A stretch of 28,482 nt of DNA from an uncultured Bacteroidales bacterium (GCA_937915785.1 CALGGY010000170.1:1-28482); one strand, 5' to 3'; positions 14,587 through 21,655 are shown, counted from the first letter of the stretch. Numbers and translations are program-made. Notes: generated by a model not told the origin, from the letters alone.

Positions 14587-16455
14587 CTAATCCTGCAGAT
14601 AAAAGTCGTAAAGGGTTTGCAGATAGGCTTTGGCCTTGCCGAGCTCGGTTTGCATGACGGTGCTGTCGGCATAAGTGTTGTCGGTAATGCGCGCGGCCTC
14701 AGCGTCGTAGATTAGCGTTCCGCCCGGCGTTATCCAGCCCATGCCCATATTTGTCTCATAATAGGCAAAACCATGGTTAGCGGTGTTGAACATATCCACC
14801 CCGCGGTAAGTCGGCGTAAGGGTGTCGCCCATCTGGCAGAGCAGCGTGCGGCACAAATCCACATGGGTGCCTATGGTTTCGAGTGTCCTGCCCCGATATT
14901 CGTCCTTAAGCGCACCGCCCAGCCAAAGCATCGGCACATGCATATATTGCGGCGAATTCACGTAATGTCCGCGGTAGGTGGCGTGGCTGTGGTCGCCAAC
15001 AAGTATGAAAAGGGTATTTTTGTACCACGGCATACGCTGCACTTTTTTGATGTAATCGTAAATGCATGAGTCGGAATACTTTACCGAGTTGAGGTATGGC
15101 AGTTGCTCCACATCCCATGTAAGCTGACGCACCACTTTGGGCTCATCGTAGGGCGAATGCGAGCTGCCGGTGAAAATCATGTGGAAGAAAGGCTCCTTCA
15201 CATCCTTTTGGTCGGCCAACGCATATTGGAACAGATACTGGTCGGGCACGGAGAGCTTGCCGTGTGGCGTACCCGACGGGAAGTCGCGCCCTTCGAAAAT
15301 CTTTTGGAAATCGTGCCAAAGCACAAAAGCCCGGATATTGCCGTAGTTAAGGTCGCCGCCGAAATAAAAAGCCGTGCCGTAACCTTTAGCCATAAGATAT
15401 TTGGGCATACTTGGCAGATATTTGTAAAGCGGGAAATTGTCGGTAATGTCGTTGCCCTGCAGTGGCGGGAAATCGCTCAGGATACCCGATATGGCCTGCT
15501 GCGAGCGGTGGCCGTTGCTGTAAAAACGTGTGAATAGCAAGCCTTCCTCTTCGAGCTTGGCAAAGCCGGGGGTTACGCCGGCTCGGTTGGCGGTGTCGAG
15601 ACTTTCCACCACGTCCGCCGACCAGCTTTCGAGCAAAAGTATAACTATATTCGGCCGGTCGGTGTTCAAAACCTGCAACGTGCTGTCGCTCTGCATGGTA
15701 TGCAACTCGGCGATAATGCTGTCGGCTGTTTGGTTGTCGTAGTAAACAAACGGATTTTTATCTTTTATACTCTTGAAATGCAGGTAGTTGTGCAAAAGGT
15801 TCCAAGGGGTGTTCACGGCGGCGTCGTTGAGTATGCTGTGGCGCGAAAAATACGACTGGCTCTGATGGATGGGAATATCGCCGAAACCGCCGCGCATACC
15901 AACAAAGAGCACCCCACATAGAATGACGAATGAAACCGGCGCTTTTACGCCACCAAGTTTCACGGGTTCTATCTTTGGTTTGGCCACGACCTTGACATAC
16001 AGCAACAGAAACAGGGTTATATACACAATTGCACCAAGCAACAGCAACAGAAAAACGCCTGTTGATATGGAATCGAAAATCTCCTTTGGACGACGCAGGT
16101 ACATCAGCGCTTTGATGTTAATTTTCACCTGCCACTCCTCATACATGCCTATTTCGCCAAAAATGGCCAGCGACATTACCACAAGCAGAATGCCCGTCAG
16201 CACTTTCTTTGCCACATCGAGCCAACGCCATTTTGCGGCAAGCTGCAGGCACATAAGTATAAAAACGGGAGCCATAAGGTAGCAGCAGGCCGAAGTGTCG
16301 AGTTTCAGGGCGTACCAATAAACCCGCATCACCTCGCCGAAGGAAATGCCTTGCAACATGGAGGTGTGCGAGAGCAAAAAAACTGTCCGGCCAACGGCAA
16401 AGAACAGCATCCAAAACAGATACAGTTTGAGCAGTTCGAGAAGGAATTTCTTCAT
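14587..16455 (-). CDS. LTA synthase-family membrane sulfatase
   Basis: A 622-residue inner-membrane protein with five N-terminal helices (about 8-28, 55-72, 85-105, 132-155, 172-188) and a periplasmic alkaline-phosphatase-fold sulfatase domain from about 265. Metal-site residues are visible: E276 in NIVILLLESWS, D488-H489 in FILVGDHSH, and H433 in GSSHSPY. At the usual nucleophile site (Thr in lipoteichoic acid synthases) the text is SNGHRSQQAISGIL, so S318 would have to serve. Relatives transfer phosphoglycerol or phosphoethanolamine to glycans or lipids. Gram-negative Bacteroidetes make no lipoteichoic acid, so modification of a surface glycan or lipid is more likely. It lies 51 nt downstream of a predicted outer-membrane protein gene on the same strand. 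Confidence 0.9.
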   Translation of the reverse strand: MKKFLLELLKLYLFWMLFFAVGRTVFLLSHTSMLQGISFGEVMRVYWYALKLDTSACCYLMAPVFILMCLQLAAKWRWLDVAKKVLTGILLVVMSLAIFGEIGMYEEWQVKINIKALMYLRRPKEIFDSISTGVFLLLLLGAIVYITLFLLLYVKVVAKPKIEPVKLGGVKAPVSFVILCGVLFVGMRGGFGDIPIHQSQSYFSRHSILNDAAVNTPWNLLHNYLHFKSIKDKNPFVYYDNQTADSIIAELHTMQSDSTLQVLNTDRPNIVILLLESWSADVVESLDTANRAGVTPGFAKLEEEGLLFTRFYSNGHRSQQAISGILSDFPPLQGNDITDNFPLYKYLPSMPKYLMAKGYGTAFYFGGDLNYGNIRAFVLWHDFQKIFEGRDFPSGTPHGKLSVPDQYLFQYALADQKDVKEPFFHMIFTGSSHSPYDEPKVVRQLTWDVEQLPYLNSVKYSDSCIYDYIKKVQRMPWYKNTLFILVGDHSHATYRGHYVNSPQYMHVPMLWLGGALKDEYRGRTLETIGTHVDLCRTLLCQMGDTLTPTYRGVDMFNTANHGFAYYETNMGMGWITPGGTLIYDAEAARITDNTYADSTVMQTELGKAKAYLQTLYDFYLQD

Positions 16456-16506
16456 AAAAAATTGGTTTGATAAGGTTCTAATGTGCCGCCGTAGCGACTT
16501 TGAGGG

Positions 16507-17187
16507 TCAGAAACCGAAACCGATGTTCAGTGTTACGCCAAATTTTATCATGTGCAGCAGCACTTGGTCTCGGTTGTTGTAGCTGCCGCCGGGCATCTCT
16601 TCGGTGGGGTTCACGCGACGCTCCACTTGGAACGGCTGCAGCTGGTAGCCAACGTAGAGACTGCCGGCAAAAGTGCGGTCGAAATGAATGCGGTAGCCGA
16701 GGTCGGCGCCGAACATTATGCCGCTTTTGTTCACTTTTAGCATACCTTCGGCGGTTTTGCGTGTGCTGCCGGCAGGTATGGAATAGCCCAGCTTGAGCAC
16801 GGAGTAGGGCGAGGTGCGTCGTGGCGAGAAATGCGAACGGAACTCGAGATACACGGGCAGGTGAGAGTAGGCGTTGGTCTTGTCCTTAAGGAACTCCACC
16901 CCCACCCCGAAAGCCACGGCGCGGCGGTACTGGAAGCCGAATGCCGCCGAAACACCGAGCAGCGACGCTTTGTCGGCCGACAGGTCGCGGCCGCCGCCCA
17001 ATCCCACAATGGTGTAGAACCGATAGTATTCGTTGTACCACTTGCCCGATGGGGGCAACGGCGAAGGCACGAGCTCGTCGGTGGCCGAAGTGGAAATGTC
17101 GCCGGCAATGACAAAAACATCTTGAGCCACTGCCGGAAAGCACAGTGTAAGGGCGAGTAAAAGCAGTAATGTCCTTTTCATTTTCAT
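16507..17187 (-). CDS. Predicted outer-membrane beta-barrel protein
   Basis: A 226-residue exported protein I cannot name. I start it at the ATG at 17187 (MKMKRTLLLLLALTL); the next ATG at 17181 is equally possible. The signal peptide ends near PAVAQ-D. The rest has alternating strands (FGFQYRRAVAFGVGVEFL, LPVYLEFRSHF, VLKLGYSIPAG, FGADLGYRIHF, FAGSLYVGYQL) and ends in KFGVTLNIGFGF with a C-terminal Phe. This is consistent with a small barrel like those at 280 and 1076, though the sequence is not obviously close to them. It is followed at 51 nt by the sulfatase gene. Its start lies only about 5 nt from the T tract of the CoA-transferase terminator, leaving almost no room for a separate promoter and leader. 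Confidence 0.75.
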   Translation of the reverse strand: MKMKRTLLLLLALTLCFPAVAQDVFVIAGDISTSATDELVPSPLPPSGKWYNEYYRFYTIVGLGGGRDLSADKASLLGVSAAFGFQYRRAVAFGVGVEFLKDKTNAYSHLPVYLEFRSHFSPRRTSPYSVLKLGYSIPAGSTRKTAEGMLKVNKSGIMFGADLGYRIHFDRTFAGSLYVGYQLQPFQVERRVNPTEEMPGGSYNNRDQVLLHMIKFGVTLNIGFGF

Positions 17188-17191
17188 CGAA

Positions 17192-17244
17192 TAAAAAAAC
17201 AACGAACCCCGTCGGGAGTGTGAATGCCCAACGGCAGTTCGTTG
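17192..17244 (-). terminator. Terminator of the CoA-transferase transcript
   Basis: CAACGAAC (17200-17207) pairs with GTTCGTTG (17237-17244), with an inner CCGT/ACGG pairing. On the minus strand the stem is followed by a T run (17192-17199). It lies 16 nt after the CoA-transferase stop and marks the 3' end of the kam block. Confidence 0.8.
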
Positions 17245-17260
17245 TCTTTTTACGGAAGTC

Positions 17261-17917
17261 TTACTTCATTTGTTTCAGATTGTCGGCAATAATGAGGGTT
17301 GCCTCGGTGGCAGCCTGCACCTGCTCAACGGTGAATTCGGGGTTGATTTCGGTCAGCACTATGCCTTTGGGGGTGATTTCCATAACGCCCATCTCGGTGA
17401 TGATCATGTTCACCTGACCTTTGGCTGTGAGTGGCAGTGTGCATTTTTTCAGGATTTTGGGGTTGCCTTTTGCTGTGTGCTCCATTGCAAGGATAACCTT
17501 TTTGGCACCCACAAGGAGGTCCATGGCGCCGCCCATGCCGGGAGTCTTTTTGCCGGGAATCATCCAGTTGGCCAGGTCGCCCTCTTCGTCCACCTGCATG
17601 GCGCCGAGGATGCTCACGTCAACGTGGCCGCCGCGGATGATGCCGAACGATGTGGCGCTGTCGAAAGTGGAAGCGTCGGGGGTGGTGGTGATATAACCGC
17701 CGCCGGCGTTGATGTACCAAGGATTTTCCTTGCCCTCTTCGGGAGTGGGGCCCATGCCTATCATGCCGTTTTCCGACTGCAGCACCACGTGCACGCCTTC
17801 GGGCAGGAAGTTGGGAATTAAGGTCGGCAGACCTATGCCAAGATTAACCACGTCGCCATCGTGCAATTCCTGTGCGGCACGACGCGCGATAAATGTTCTG
17901 ATTTCGTTTTTGTCCAT
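17261..17917 (-). CDS. Acetate/butyrate-acetoacetate CoA-transferase beta subunit
   Basis: A 218-residue family I CoA-transferase small (beta) subunit, AtoA/CtfB/ScoB-like. The catalytic glutamate E49 lies in LQSENGMIGMGP, where a covalent glutamyl-CoA intermediate forms. Other family features are DGDVVNLGIGLPTLI near the N-terminus, GGGYITTTPDA, and the GGAMDLLVGAKKVILAMEHTAKG stretch. In lysine fermentation such an enzyme swaps CoA between acetoacetyl- or butyryl-CoA and acetate. The alpha subunit, normally encoded directly upstream, is absent; a HARE-HTH/nuclease-like gene lies there, 22 nt away. Base composition matches kamD and kamE rather than that neighbour. The partner subunit must lie outside this window or be supplied by another locus. 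Confidence 0.93.
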   Translation of the reverse strand: MDKNEIRTFIARRAAQELHDGDVVNLGIGLPTLIPNFLPEGVHVVLQSENGMIGMGPTPEEGKENPWYINAGGGYITTTPDASTFDSATSFGIIRGGHVDVSILGAMQVDEEGDLANWMIPGKKTPGMGGAMDLLVGAKKVILAMEHTAKGNPKILKKCTLPLTAKGQVNMIITEMGVMEITPKGIVLTEINPEFTVEQVQAATEATLIIADNLKQMK

Positions 17918-17939
17918 TGTATTGTGTTTTTATGTGTTT

Positions 17940-18812
17940 TTAATTTATTATATAATCAAATTTATCCAAAACTATTTTTTTTGTTTCTAATACATAACTT
18001 GAATTATTTACAAAATCATAAAAGTCAGTATTCATATCAGCCAAAAAATTCATAAAATTAATATCCACGACTTCTTTTTCTCTTGCAGATACAATTATCT
18101 CACTGTTTTGTGGCTCATTAATATCAAGTTTAATGATGCCAATTCCATATCCATTATTCAAACGCGTCAAATTTGACATAAATACAGAATCCGTATCCAT
18201 ATCACCAACAACCAAATAGCCATAATTAGCCCAACTCGAATTTGAAACAGCTTGAAAATAGCACTCGGTTATATTGCTTTTATCGATTTTCAATTTCATC
18301 TCAAAGCTATAAAATTGCATGACTTTTGTTGAAAACAAGCCTAATTTTTCAATTTCTTTCTGAAAAAGAGGTGTGAGTGATAAAATAGCAGGGTTGATTC
18401 CTACGATGTCTGGATTTGTCCATTTCCCAATTTTATCTTTTTTCTTTGAAACTTTGAGAGCATTTATTGTTTTGCAATATACTCCAAAACGTTCTTTTGC
18501 AAATTTGACTAAATATGGATGTAAAGATATTTCAGATACTTTTGAAACTTCTGGAATATCTTTTGTTCTCAAGAAAAATCTTTTTTGAGAACGCTTAGAT
18601 TTTCCTTCATTATAAATACCAATAATCGGATTACTTCCTCCAGAGTATTTTGTGAGACAACGAGCAATTGCTGACAATGGAACCTGAACAGTGTGAAGTT
18701 TATTACATAAAGAGTATCCTGGGTGTTTCTCTGCAAGAGCGAGAATCTCCCCTTGCTTAAGCGGGACTTCTGAATGTTCAAGTATATCAATAACCAATTC
18801 GATAATCTCCAT
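17940..18812 (-). CDS. HARE-HTH domain protein with PD-(D/E)XK nuclease-like C-terminal domain
   Basis: A 290-residue protein in strongly AT-rich DNA. I start it at the ATG at 18812; a TTG at 18818 would add two residues. Residues about 1-75 look like a HARE/HB1 winged helix (ELVIDILEHSEVPLKQGEIL, then SAIARCLTKY). The middle and end contain TNPDIVGI with P134-D135 and, after about 35 residues, SFEMKLKI with E171 and K173, followed by a helix with CYFQAVSN. This PD...ExK spacing is that of the PD-(D/E)XK nuclease fold. HARE-HTH proteins with nuclease domains (HrgA/COG2958-like) are linked to restriction and DNA-modification systems. It begins 2 nt after the 83-residue gene and separates kamE from the CoA-transferase gene. 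No methyltransferase gene is nearby. Confidence 0.75.
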   Translation of the reverse strand: MEIIELVIDILEHSEVPLKQGEILALAEKHPGYSLCNKLHTVQVPLSAIARCLTKYSGGSNPIIGIYNEGKSKRSQKRFFLRTKDIPEVSKVSEISLHPYLVKFAKERFGVYCKTINALKVSKKKDKIGKWTNPDIVGINPAILSLTPLFQKEIEKLGLFSTKVMQFYSFEMKLKIDKSNITECYFQAVSNSSWANYGYLVVGDMDTDSVFMSNLTRLNNGYGIGIIKLDINEPQNSEIIVSAREKEVVDINFMNFLADMNTDFYDFVNNSSYVLETKKIVLDKFDYIIN

Positions 18813-18814
18813 AA

Positions 18815-19066
18815 TCAAACAAAATTTTTCAAATACGATGAAATATCAGAATTATTATATAAATCACTTGCTTTTTTTAAAACTTCATCTAAAATATCTT
18901 GTTCATCTGAAAACCAATCACAGTCATCCCCCATATTATATATTATTTCCGCAACACATACTAAATAATATGCATTATTATACGGCAAATGAGCCTTTAT
19001 TTTTTCAAGAAATTGAAAATTCAATTCTTCTAAAATATTCTTTGTGCAATAATCTAAAGTATACAT
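18815..19066 (-). CDS. Hypothetical 83-residue protein paired with the HARE-HTH gene
   Basis: I do not recognise this protein. It is probably helical (ILEELNFQFLEKIKAHL, then AYYLVCVAEIIYNMG), and its second half is acidic (DDCDWFSDEQDILDEV). The AT-rich base composition matches the downstream HARE-HTH gene, whose ATG follows the stop by 2 nt, so the two are almost certainly translated together and probably arrived together. It begins 31 nt after the kamE stop. A small regulatory or antitoxin-like partner is possible but unproven. Confidence 0.7.
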   Translation of the reverse strand: MYTLDYCTKNILEELNFQFLEKIKAHLPYNNAYYLVCVAEIIYNMGDDCDWFSDEQDILDEVLKKASDLYNNSDISSYLKNFV

Positions 19067-19097
19067 TTAAATAAACAAATTACTTCTTGCCTTTCTA

Positions 19098-19886
19098 TTA
19101 CTTCCATCCGCGTTTCACCATTTCCTGGGCTATGAACGATGCCTCGTCATCGGCGTAGGTGTTCACTCCGAAACCGGCGTCGTAGCCCAGCTCTTTGGCC
19201 AGTTCGTGGCTGATGCGGGGTCCGCCGCAGATAAGTATCACCTTGTCGCGAAGTCCCTCGGCCTCGAGCATTTCCACCAGCTCGGTAAGGTTTTTGATGT
19301 GTATGTCCTTCTGCGTAACTGTCTGACTAACAATAAGTGCATCGGCGTGTAGCTCTATGCCTTTGGCTATGAACTCCTCGTTGGGCACCTGCGAGCCGAG
19401 GTTGTAGGCGTCTATCATGTCGTAGCGTTCCAAGCCGTAGTGTCCGGCGTAGCCCTTCATGTTCATAATGGCGTCAATGCCCACGGTATGCGCGTCGGTG
19501 CCAGTGCTGGCGCCCACTATCACTATTTTTCGGCCAATGTTCTGGCGTATGTACTCGTCGCACTCGTGCATGTCCATTTTGGTGCTTTCCACCTTGGGCA
19601 CGTATATGGACGAGTAGTCCACTGTGTGTGTGCAGCTGCCGTAGCAGTTGAAAAAGGTGAATCCCTCGGTAAGCTGTTTGGTATAGACCACCAGCGGGTT
19701 TTCGAAGCCCATCTTTTTCATCAGCTGTTTGGCGGCCTCTATGGCCTCGTCGCCTTCGGGCACGGGCAGGGTAAAACTCACCTGCGTCTTGCCGTCGTTC
19801 ATGGTGTCGCCGTAAGGCTTTATCTTAGTCAAATCCAAGGTTTTGTCGTAATCCTTGGCCTCCATTGAATACAGTCCTTCGCTCAT
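19098..19886 (-). CDS. kamE: Lysine 5,6-aminomutase, beta subunit
   Basis: A 262-residue beta subunit of adenosylcobalamin- and PLP-dependent lysine 5,6-aminomutase, which converts L-beta-lysine to 3,5-diaminohexanoate (or D-lysine to 2,5-diaminohexanoate) in lysine fermentation. The cobalamin-binding signature DAHTVG contains H133, the expected lower cobalt ligand. K144 in MNMKGYAGHYGLERY sits where the clostridial enzyme holds its PLP Schiff-base lysine. The Rossmann-like cobalamin domain continues through LIVSQTVTQKD and LICGGPRISHELAKELGYDAGFG. The N-terminus MSEGLYSMEAKDYDKTLDL supports the start. The subunit length of 262 residues matches the known enzyme. kamD lies 2.3 kb upstream instead of adjacent, the intervening DNA being filled with small genes. 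Confidence 0.95.
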   Translation of the reverse strand: MSEGLYSMEAKDYDKTLDLTKIKPYGDTMNDGKTQVSFTLPVPEGDEAIEAAKQLMKKMGFENPLVVYTKQLTEGFTFFNCYGSCTHTVDYSSIYVPKVESTKMDMHECDEYIRQNIGRKIVIVGASTGTDAHTVGIDAIMNMKGYAGHYGLERYDMIDAYNLGSQVPNEEFIAKGIELHADALIVSQTVTQKDIHIKNLTELVEMLEAEGLRDKVILICGGPRISHELAKELGYDAGFGVNTYADDEASFIAQEMVKRGWK

Positions 19887-19948
19887 ATTCTTATCGTATT
19901 TGTCTTGTTTTTAATTCGTTATTCCTTTATTTTTAGCTTTTTTATCGA

Positions 19949-20215
19949 TTATTCGAAATCGTCGATAATGCGCTGTATAAACTCCTCTTTGCTGAAAGAG
20001 AAATAGTTGTCGTCGACAAAGGCGAAAATGCGTTCGTCCACAAACTCGGCCTCGTGATCCACAAACTTGCCGTTTTTGTCCACCAGTGCGTCGTTCAGGC
20101 GGCTGGAGGCAAGAATAATGGTGTCGTCGCTGTCCGGCTCGAACACGTTTTCCACCTCGGTGGCAAGGTATTTCTGTCCTTTGTATTCTATTTCGAATGT
20201 TTGCAGTTGAGACAT
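19949..20215 (-). CDS. Small acidic protein, copy A (adjacent to kamE)
   Basis: An 88-residue acidic protein of unknown function (MSQLQTFEIEYKGQKYLATE). A Lys/Tyr-rich N-terminal strand pair is followed by a very Asp/Glu-rich body (FEPDSDD, VDHEAEFVDERIFAFVDDNYFSFSKEEFIQ). No catalytic motif is seen. A paralogue (copy B, 21656-21925) shares about 60% of residues by eye, and the first 13 codons recur as a stub at 21070-21111. It lies 62 nt upstream of kamE and its base composition is close to that of kamE, suggesting it is the older resident. A structural or chaperone-like accessory of the aminomutase is one possibility; only position supports this. Confidence 0.75.
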   Translation of the reverse strand: MSQLQTFEIEYKGQKYLATEVENVFEPDSDDTIILASSRLNDALVDKNGKFVDHEAEFVDERIFAFVDDNYFSFSKEEFIQRIIDDFE

Positions 20216-20219
20216 TGTC
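20177..20219. repeat. 43-bp direct repeat, proximal copy
   Basis: This segment covers the start codon, the first 12 or so codons and 4 nt of leader of the small acidic gene next to kamE. It matches 21073-21115 in 41 of 43 positions, in the same orientation. Between the copies lie three small genes. Confidence 0.9.
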
Positions 20220-20265
20220 TAATACTATATAATTATTGTTGTTACTTTTTTTACTTCTATCATTT

Positions 20266-20544
20266 TTATTTCTCATAAAAGCCGTTTTCGCTGTATTCGG
20301 CCCATCTCAAATACATCTCCTTATAGTTTGTTTTTATAAATGCCTGTATTTTAGACATTTCCGTGTCGGTTAGGATGCCGCGTTTCTGCAAAATGGTGTC
20401 GCCATTTTCCTTGACAAAAAACTTTGCGGAACCGCGTTCGGACAATTTGCTGTCGCTCGCATGTACGTGCATACACTCAATTACGCAGAACGATGTGAAA
20501 TACAAGTAATATCCCGCCACTTTAAAATCGTAATACTTGGGCAT
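20266..20544 (-). CDS. DUF4160-like small protein
   Basis: A 92-residue protein that resembles the DUF4160 family: an N-terminal strand (YYDFKVAGYYLYFTSF), the HxH motif H26-V-H28, a strand with AKFFVKENGD, then the final helices LTDTEMSKIQAFIKTNYKEMYLRW. DUF4160 genes often sit beside small DUF2442-type genes in toxin-antitoxin-like pairs, but a biochemical role is not settled. Here the gene follows the 73-residue gene by only 3 nt and is the last of a three-gene cassette flanked by 43-bp direct repeats. The assignment rests on motif pattern, not on a search. Confidence 0.7.
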   Translation of the reverse strand: MPKYYDFKVAGYYLYFTSFCVIECMHVHASDSKLSERGSAKFFVKENGDTILQKRGILTDTEMSKIQAFIKTNYKEMYLRWAEYSENGFYEK

Positions 20545-20547
20545 CGG

Positions 20548-20769
20548 TCATTCCTCCATATATTGTTTGTTTTTATGGAAATAATCAATTACAATGCCTG
20601 CCTCAATATCGTCCATTGTGGTTTCCAATATGGTGCCGTCGGGCGATACCACAGAAGCTTTCTGCGGATTTTTGATATTCAGCACACGGTAGCCCTTATC
20701 GCATTTTGTAAATGCGTAACCATTCACTATCAAATCGGCATTCTCAGCAATTTCCTGTATTCTGTTCAT
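20548..20769 (-). CDS. Hypothetical 73-residue protein of the three-gene cassette
   Basis: I do not recognise this protein by name. It has an N-terminal helix (MNRIQEIAENADLIV) and a strand-rich middle (GYAFTKCDKGYRVLNIKN, KASVVSPDGTILETTMDDIE), then a final helix (GIVIDYFHKNKQYM). Its ATG overlaps the stop of the 90-residue gene by 4 nt (ATGA), and the DUF4160-like gene begins 3 nt after its end, so the three proteins are almost certainly translated in a coupled way and likely work together. Confidence 0.75.
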   Translation of the reverse strand: MNRIQEIAENADLIVNGYAFTKCDKGYRVLNIKNPQKASVVSPDGTILETTMDDIEAGIVIDYFHKNKQYMEE

Positions 20770-21038
20770 TCTATCGCAACTTTTTTAATCGGTTTCAAAA
20801 ACGCTTCTGGGTTGATATACAAATCCTCAAGTATCGGCACAAGGTCGATATACTCTTCTTCGCTTTTGTCATTGTGCGCATACTTGGCCATAACAACCAT
20901 GTATCCGTTATCCCATGTCTTTACCTCGGTATATCCCTCTAACGAATACGGTGCTCTGAACCGTATAACACGGTTACCGTATTTAAAAACGGTGAATTTC
21001 CCTTGGTTGGATAATATCGCACAATTTGAAGTTTCCAT
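20766..21038 (-). CDS. Hypothetical 90-residue protein, first gene of the three-gene cassette
   Basis: An unrecognised protein, mostly strands in the first half (CAILSNQGKFTVFKYGNRVIRFRAP, TEVKTWDNGYMVVMAKYAH), followed by a patterned C-terminus (EEEYIDLVPILEDLYINPEAFLKPIKKVAI). The last part has the look of a short conserved peptide-like helix-strand module. It overlaps the next gene by 4 nt. Upstream, 31 nt away, is the truncated copy of the small acidic gene. No promoter match was seen, so expression probably depends on readthrough from kamD or on a weak internal signal. Confidence 0.75.
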   Translation of the reverse strand: METSNCAILSNQGKFTVFKYGNRVIRFRAPYSLEGYTEVKTWDNGYMVVMAKYAHNDKSEEEYIDLVPILEDLYINPEAFLKPIKKVAIE

Positions 21039-21069
21039 AATCAGTTGTTTCAGAGTTATTTCTTTCCAT

Positions 21070-21111
21070 TCATCCTTTGTATTCTATTACAAATGTTTGC
21101 AGTTGAGACAT
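21070..21111 (-). pseudogene. Truncated 5' stub of the small acidic gene (13 codons)
   Basis: On the minus strand this encodes MSQLQTFVIEYKG and then a TGA stop. Twelve of the 13 residues equal the start of copy A (20215 downwards), and the leader sequence is also shared. The copy ends where the three-gene cassette sequence begins. It is best explained as a duplicated gene start left behind by insertion of that cassette. Confidence 0.85.
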
Positions 21112-21115
21112 TGTC
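21073..21115. repeat. 43-bp direct repeat, distal copy
   Basis: Same orientation as 20177-20219, with two mismatches. It contains the start codon of the stub at 21111. Together the pair brackets 20220-21072. Confidence 0.9.
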
Positions 21116-21131
21116 AGAATTATTTTAATCA

Positions 21132-21638
21132 TTAATAACCAATCAAAACTATACCTTTTAAAGGTAAAATCATTCTGTTAGATATATATAATGTTTCTAA
21201 AAATGTGTGTACTATTTCAAAATCATTATGTGTCCGATATTTACTCCTTACTACTAAGACAAGGTATTCCACACCATGCATCATACATGCTTGAAAAATA
21301 TCCTTTAAAAACTGATTATTTTCAGTTGCACGTCCAGCTTCTACCTCAATAACTATTTTTCCATCAGAACTTAACGCATCTGCATTGAAGCATTTATCAA
21401 CCGTGTCATTCAATCCAAATAAAACTGGGACATCTATTTTTGCGTCAACACTTTTTCCTCTTTCTACTTTGAAACCTATTTTCTGTAAAAATGGTCGAAC
21501 TAATGACAGCACCTCATTAGATTTTTTTTCATATTTATCGGAACGAATCTGTTCGAACACTTCACGAAAACAATCAACGATTGGCTGAATGTCTTTAGTC
21601 ACACCCTGAGACCTTGGAAAAAATTGAAATTGAAGCAT
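21132..21638 (-). CDS. Putative PD-(D/E)XK-superfamily nuclease-like protein
   Basis: A 168-residue protein in AT-rich DNA. The N-terminal half is helical (DIQPIVDCFREVFEQIRSD, NEVLSLVRPFLQKIGFKVER). The core has FNADALSSDGKIVIEVEAGRA, with D87 and E98-x-E100, followed by the helix NNQFLKDIFQACMM and the strand VEYLVLVVRSKY. This alpha-beta order with D, a short hairpin and E-x-E resembles restriction-type PD-(D/E)XK folds in which the lysine is replaced, but the family is not named with certainty. It starts 17 nt after the copy B gene and ends 20 nt before the stub leader. No methyltransferase gene is nearby. Confidence 0.6.
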   Translation of the reverse strand: MLQFQFFPRSQGVTKDIQPIVDCFREVFEQIRSDKYEKKSNEVLSLVRPFLQKIGFKVERGKSVDAKIDVPVLFGLNDTVDKCFNADALSSDGKIVIEVEAGRATENNQFLKDIFQACMMHGVEYLVLVVRSKYRTHNDFEIVHTFLETLYISNRMILPLKGIVLIGY

Positions 21639-21655
21639 ACCGGCAAATACTGTTT

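Noticed and set aside
18813..18818. TTG start for the HARE-HTH gene
   Set aside because: An ATG lies two codons downstream at 18812, directly after the stop of the 83-residue gene, and is the simpler start.
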